64,000 bases of DNA from assembly GCA_945643635.1 (NCBI GenBank), contig CALZFC010000298.1, forward strand, positions 62,001-126,000, written 5' to 3'. Of this stretch, positions 63,862 to 64,000 are shown in pieces. Each line of letters opens with the position of its first letter. Position 1 is the first letter of the stretch. The translations under genes were made by a program, and so were the position numbers. Under the pieces are notes generated by a model. The model was given only the letters and a program-made list of their open reading frames with translations. It had not been told where the DNA came from and did not search any database. The DNA is from Allodiplogaster sudhausi. Its lineage: Eukaryota; Nematoda; Chromadorea; Rhabditida; Diplogasteridae.

Positions 63862-64000
63862 TAGATTAAACAACGTAAAAAGTTAATCCTCTGCTTACGG
63901 GAGATTGATTCCGGTGGGCAGAAGAAAAGGCCTATGATAACAAGGGAGGTCTTGTTCGAATCGTTGAAGTCTTGGCTACCTTCCTAGGTGCTTTTCAGAA
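63862..64000. other. Window edge, upstream of element E
   Basis: AACAAGGGAGGTCTTGTTCGAA at about 63939 resembles the end of element E. No coding segment is recognised. Confidence 0.3.

Overview
This is eukaryotic, metazoan DNA. Genes are split into short GC-richer exons with GT..AG introns, often ending in (T)TTTCAG or TTNCAG, and are embedded in AT-richer DNA full of (CT)n/(GA)n tracts and inverted-repeat transposable elements. The K2P channel resembles nematode TWK channels most closely (SENLVWMYGKY, then FYWSFITMTTVGFGDLMPRRD), so a nematode is the best guess. I cannot name the species. I saw no viral, plasmid, bacterial or CRISPR sequence.

Genes from left to right. A two-pore potassium channel lies on the - strand: core exons 6518-4595, phase-compatible N-terminal exons out to 13805, last exons not found. 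No complete gene was recognised between about 13.8 and 28 kb. A small putative secreted protein lies near 28.1-28.3 kb (-). A complete 11-exon ACAA2-type 3-ketoacyl-CoA thiolase runs 34006-30150 (-); it adds up to 396 codons, with Cys92 and Cys382 in the expected places. A complete NudC gene runs 37270-35196 (-), with two single-base frame breaks. A ZIP (SLC39) zinc transporter runs 39915-43261 (+). A complete TTLL4-like tubulin polyglutamylase runs 58084-45030 (-), with 19 exons, consistent phases and an intron of about 8 kb. The last six exons of a SWI/SNF SMARCD/BAF60 subunit lie at 62535-61264 (-). The products act in separate processes: membrane excitability, beta-oxidation, cytoskeletal chaperoning, zinc uptake, microtubule modification and chromatin remodelling. 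Nothing suggests an operon or pathway cluster.

Mobile DNA is the main story. Four large foldback (palindromic) elements, three complete, share a terminal sequence beginning TTAAGAGAGCC and end at TTAA: 1-1495 (cut by the window edge), 2846-4568, 50449-53246 and 59510-61215. Two of them carry tRNA-like A-box/B-box modules in their arms. A fifth inverted-repeat element (62584-63861) encloses a decayed ORF. Two further TIR elements (10659-11763 and 19252-20545) enclose coding-like fragments, one of them RWD-domain-like. hAT-like MITEs beginning CAGTG have 8-bp target duplications at 40899-41117 and 56245-56521; the first appears to supply a 3' splice site to the ZIP gene. There are also a tRNA-derived SINE, a second MITE family, and minisatellites of 22, 33, 34/36 and about 45 bp.

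Several conserved exons carry isolated single-base gains or losses, mostly in short homopolymers, so residual assembly indels are likely.
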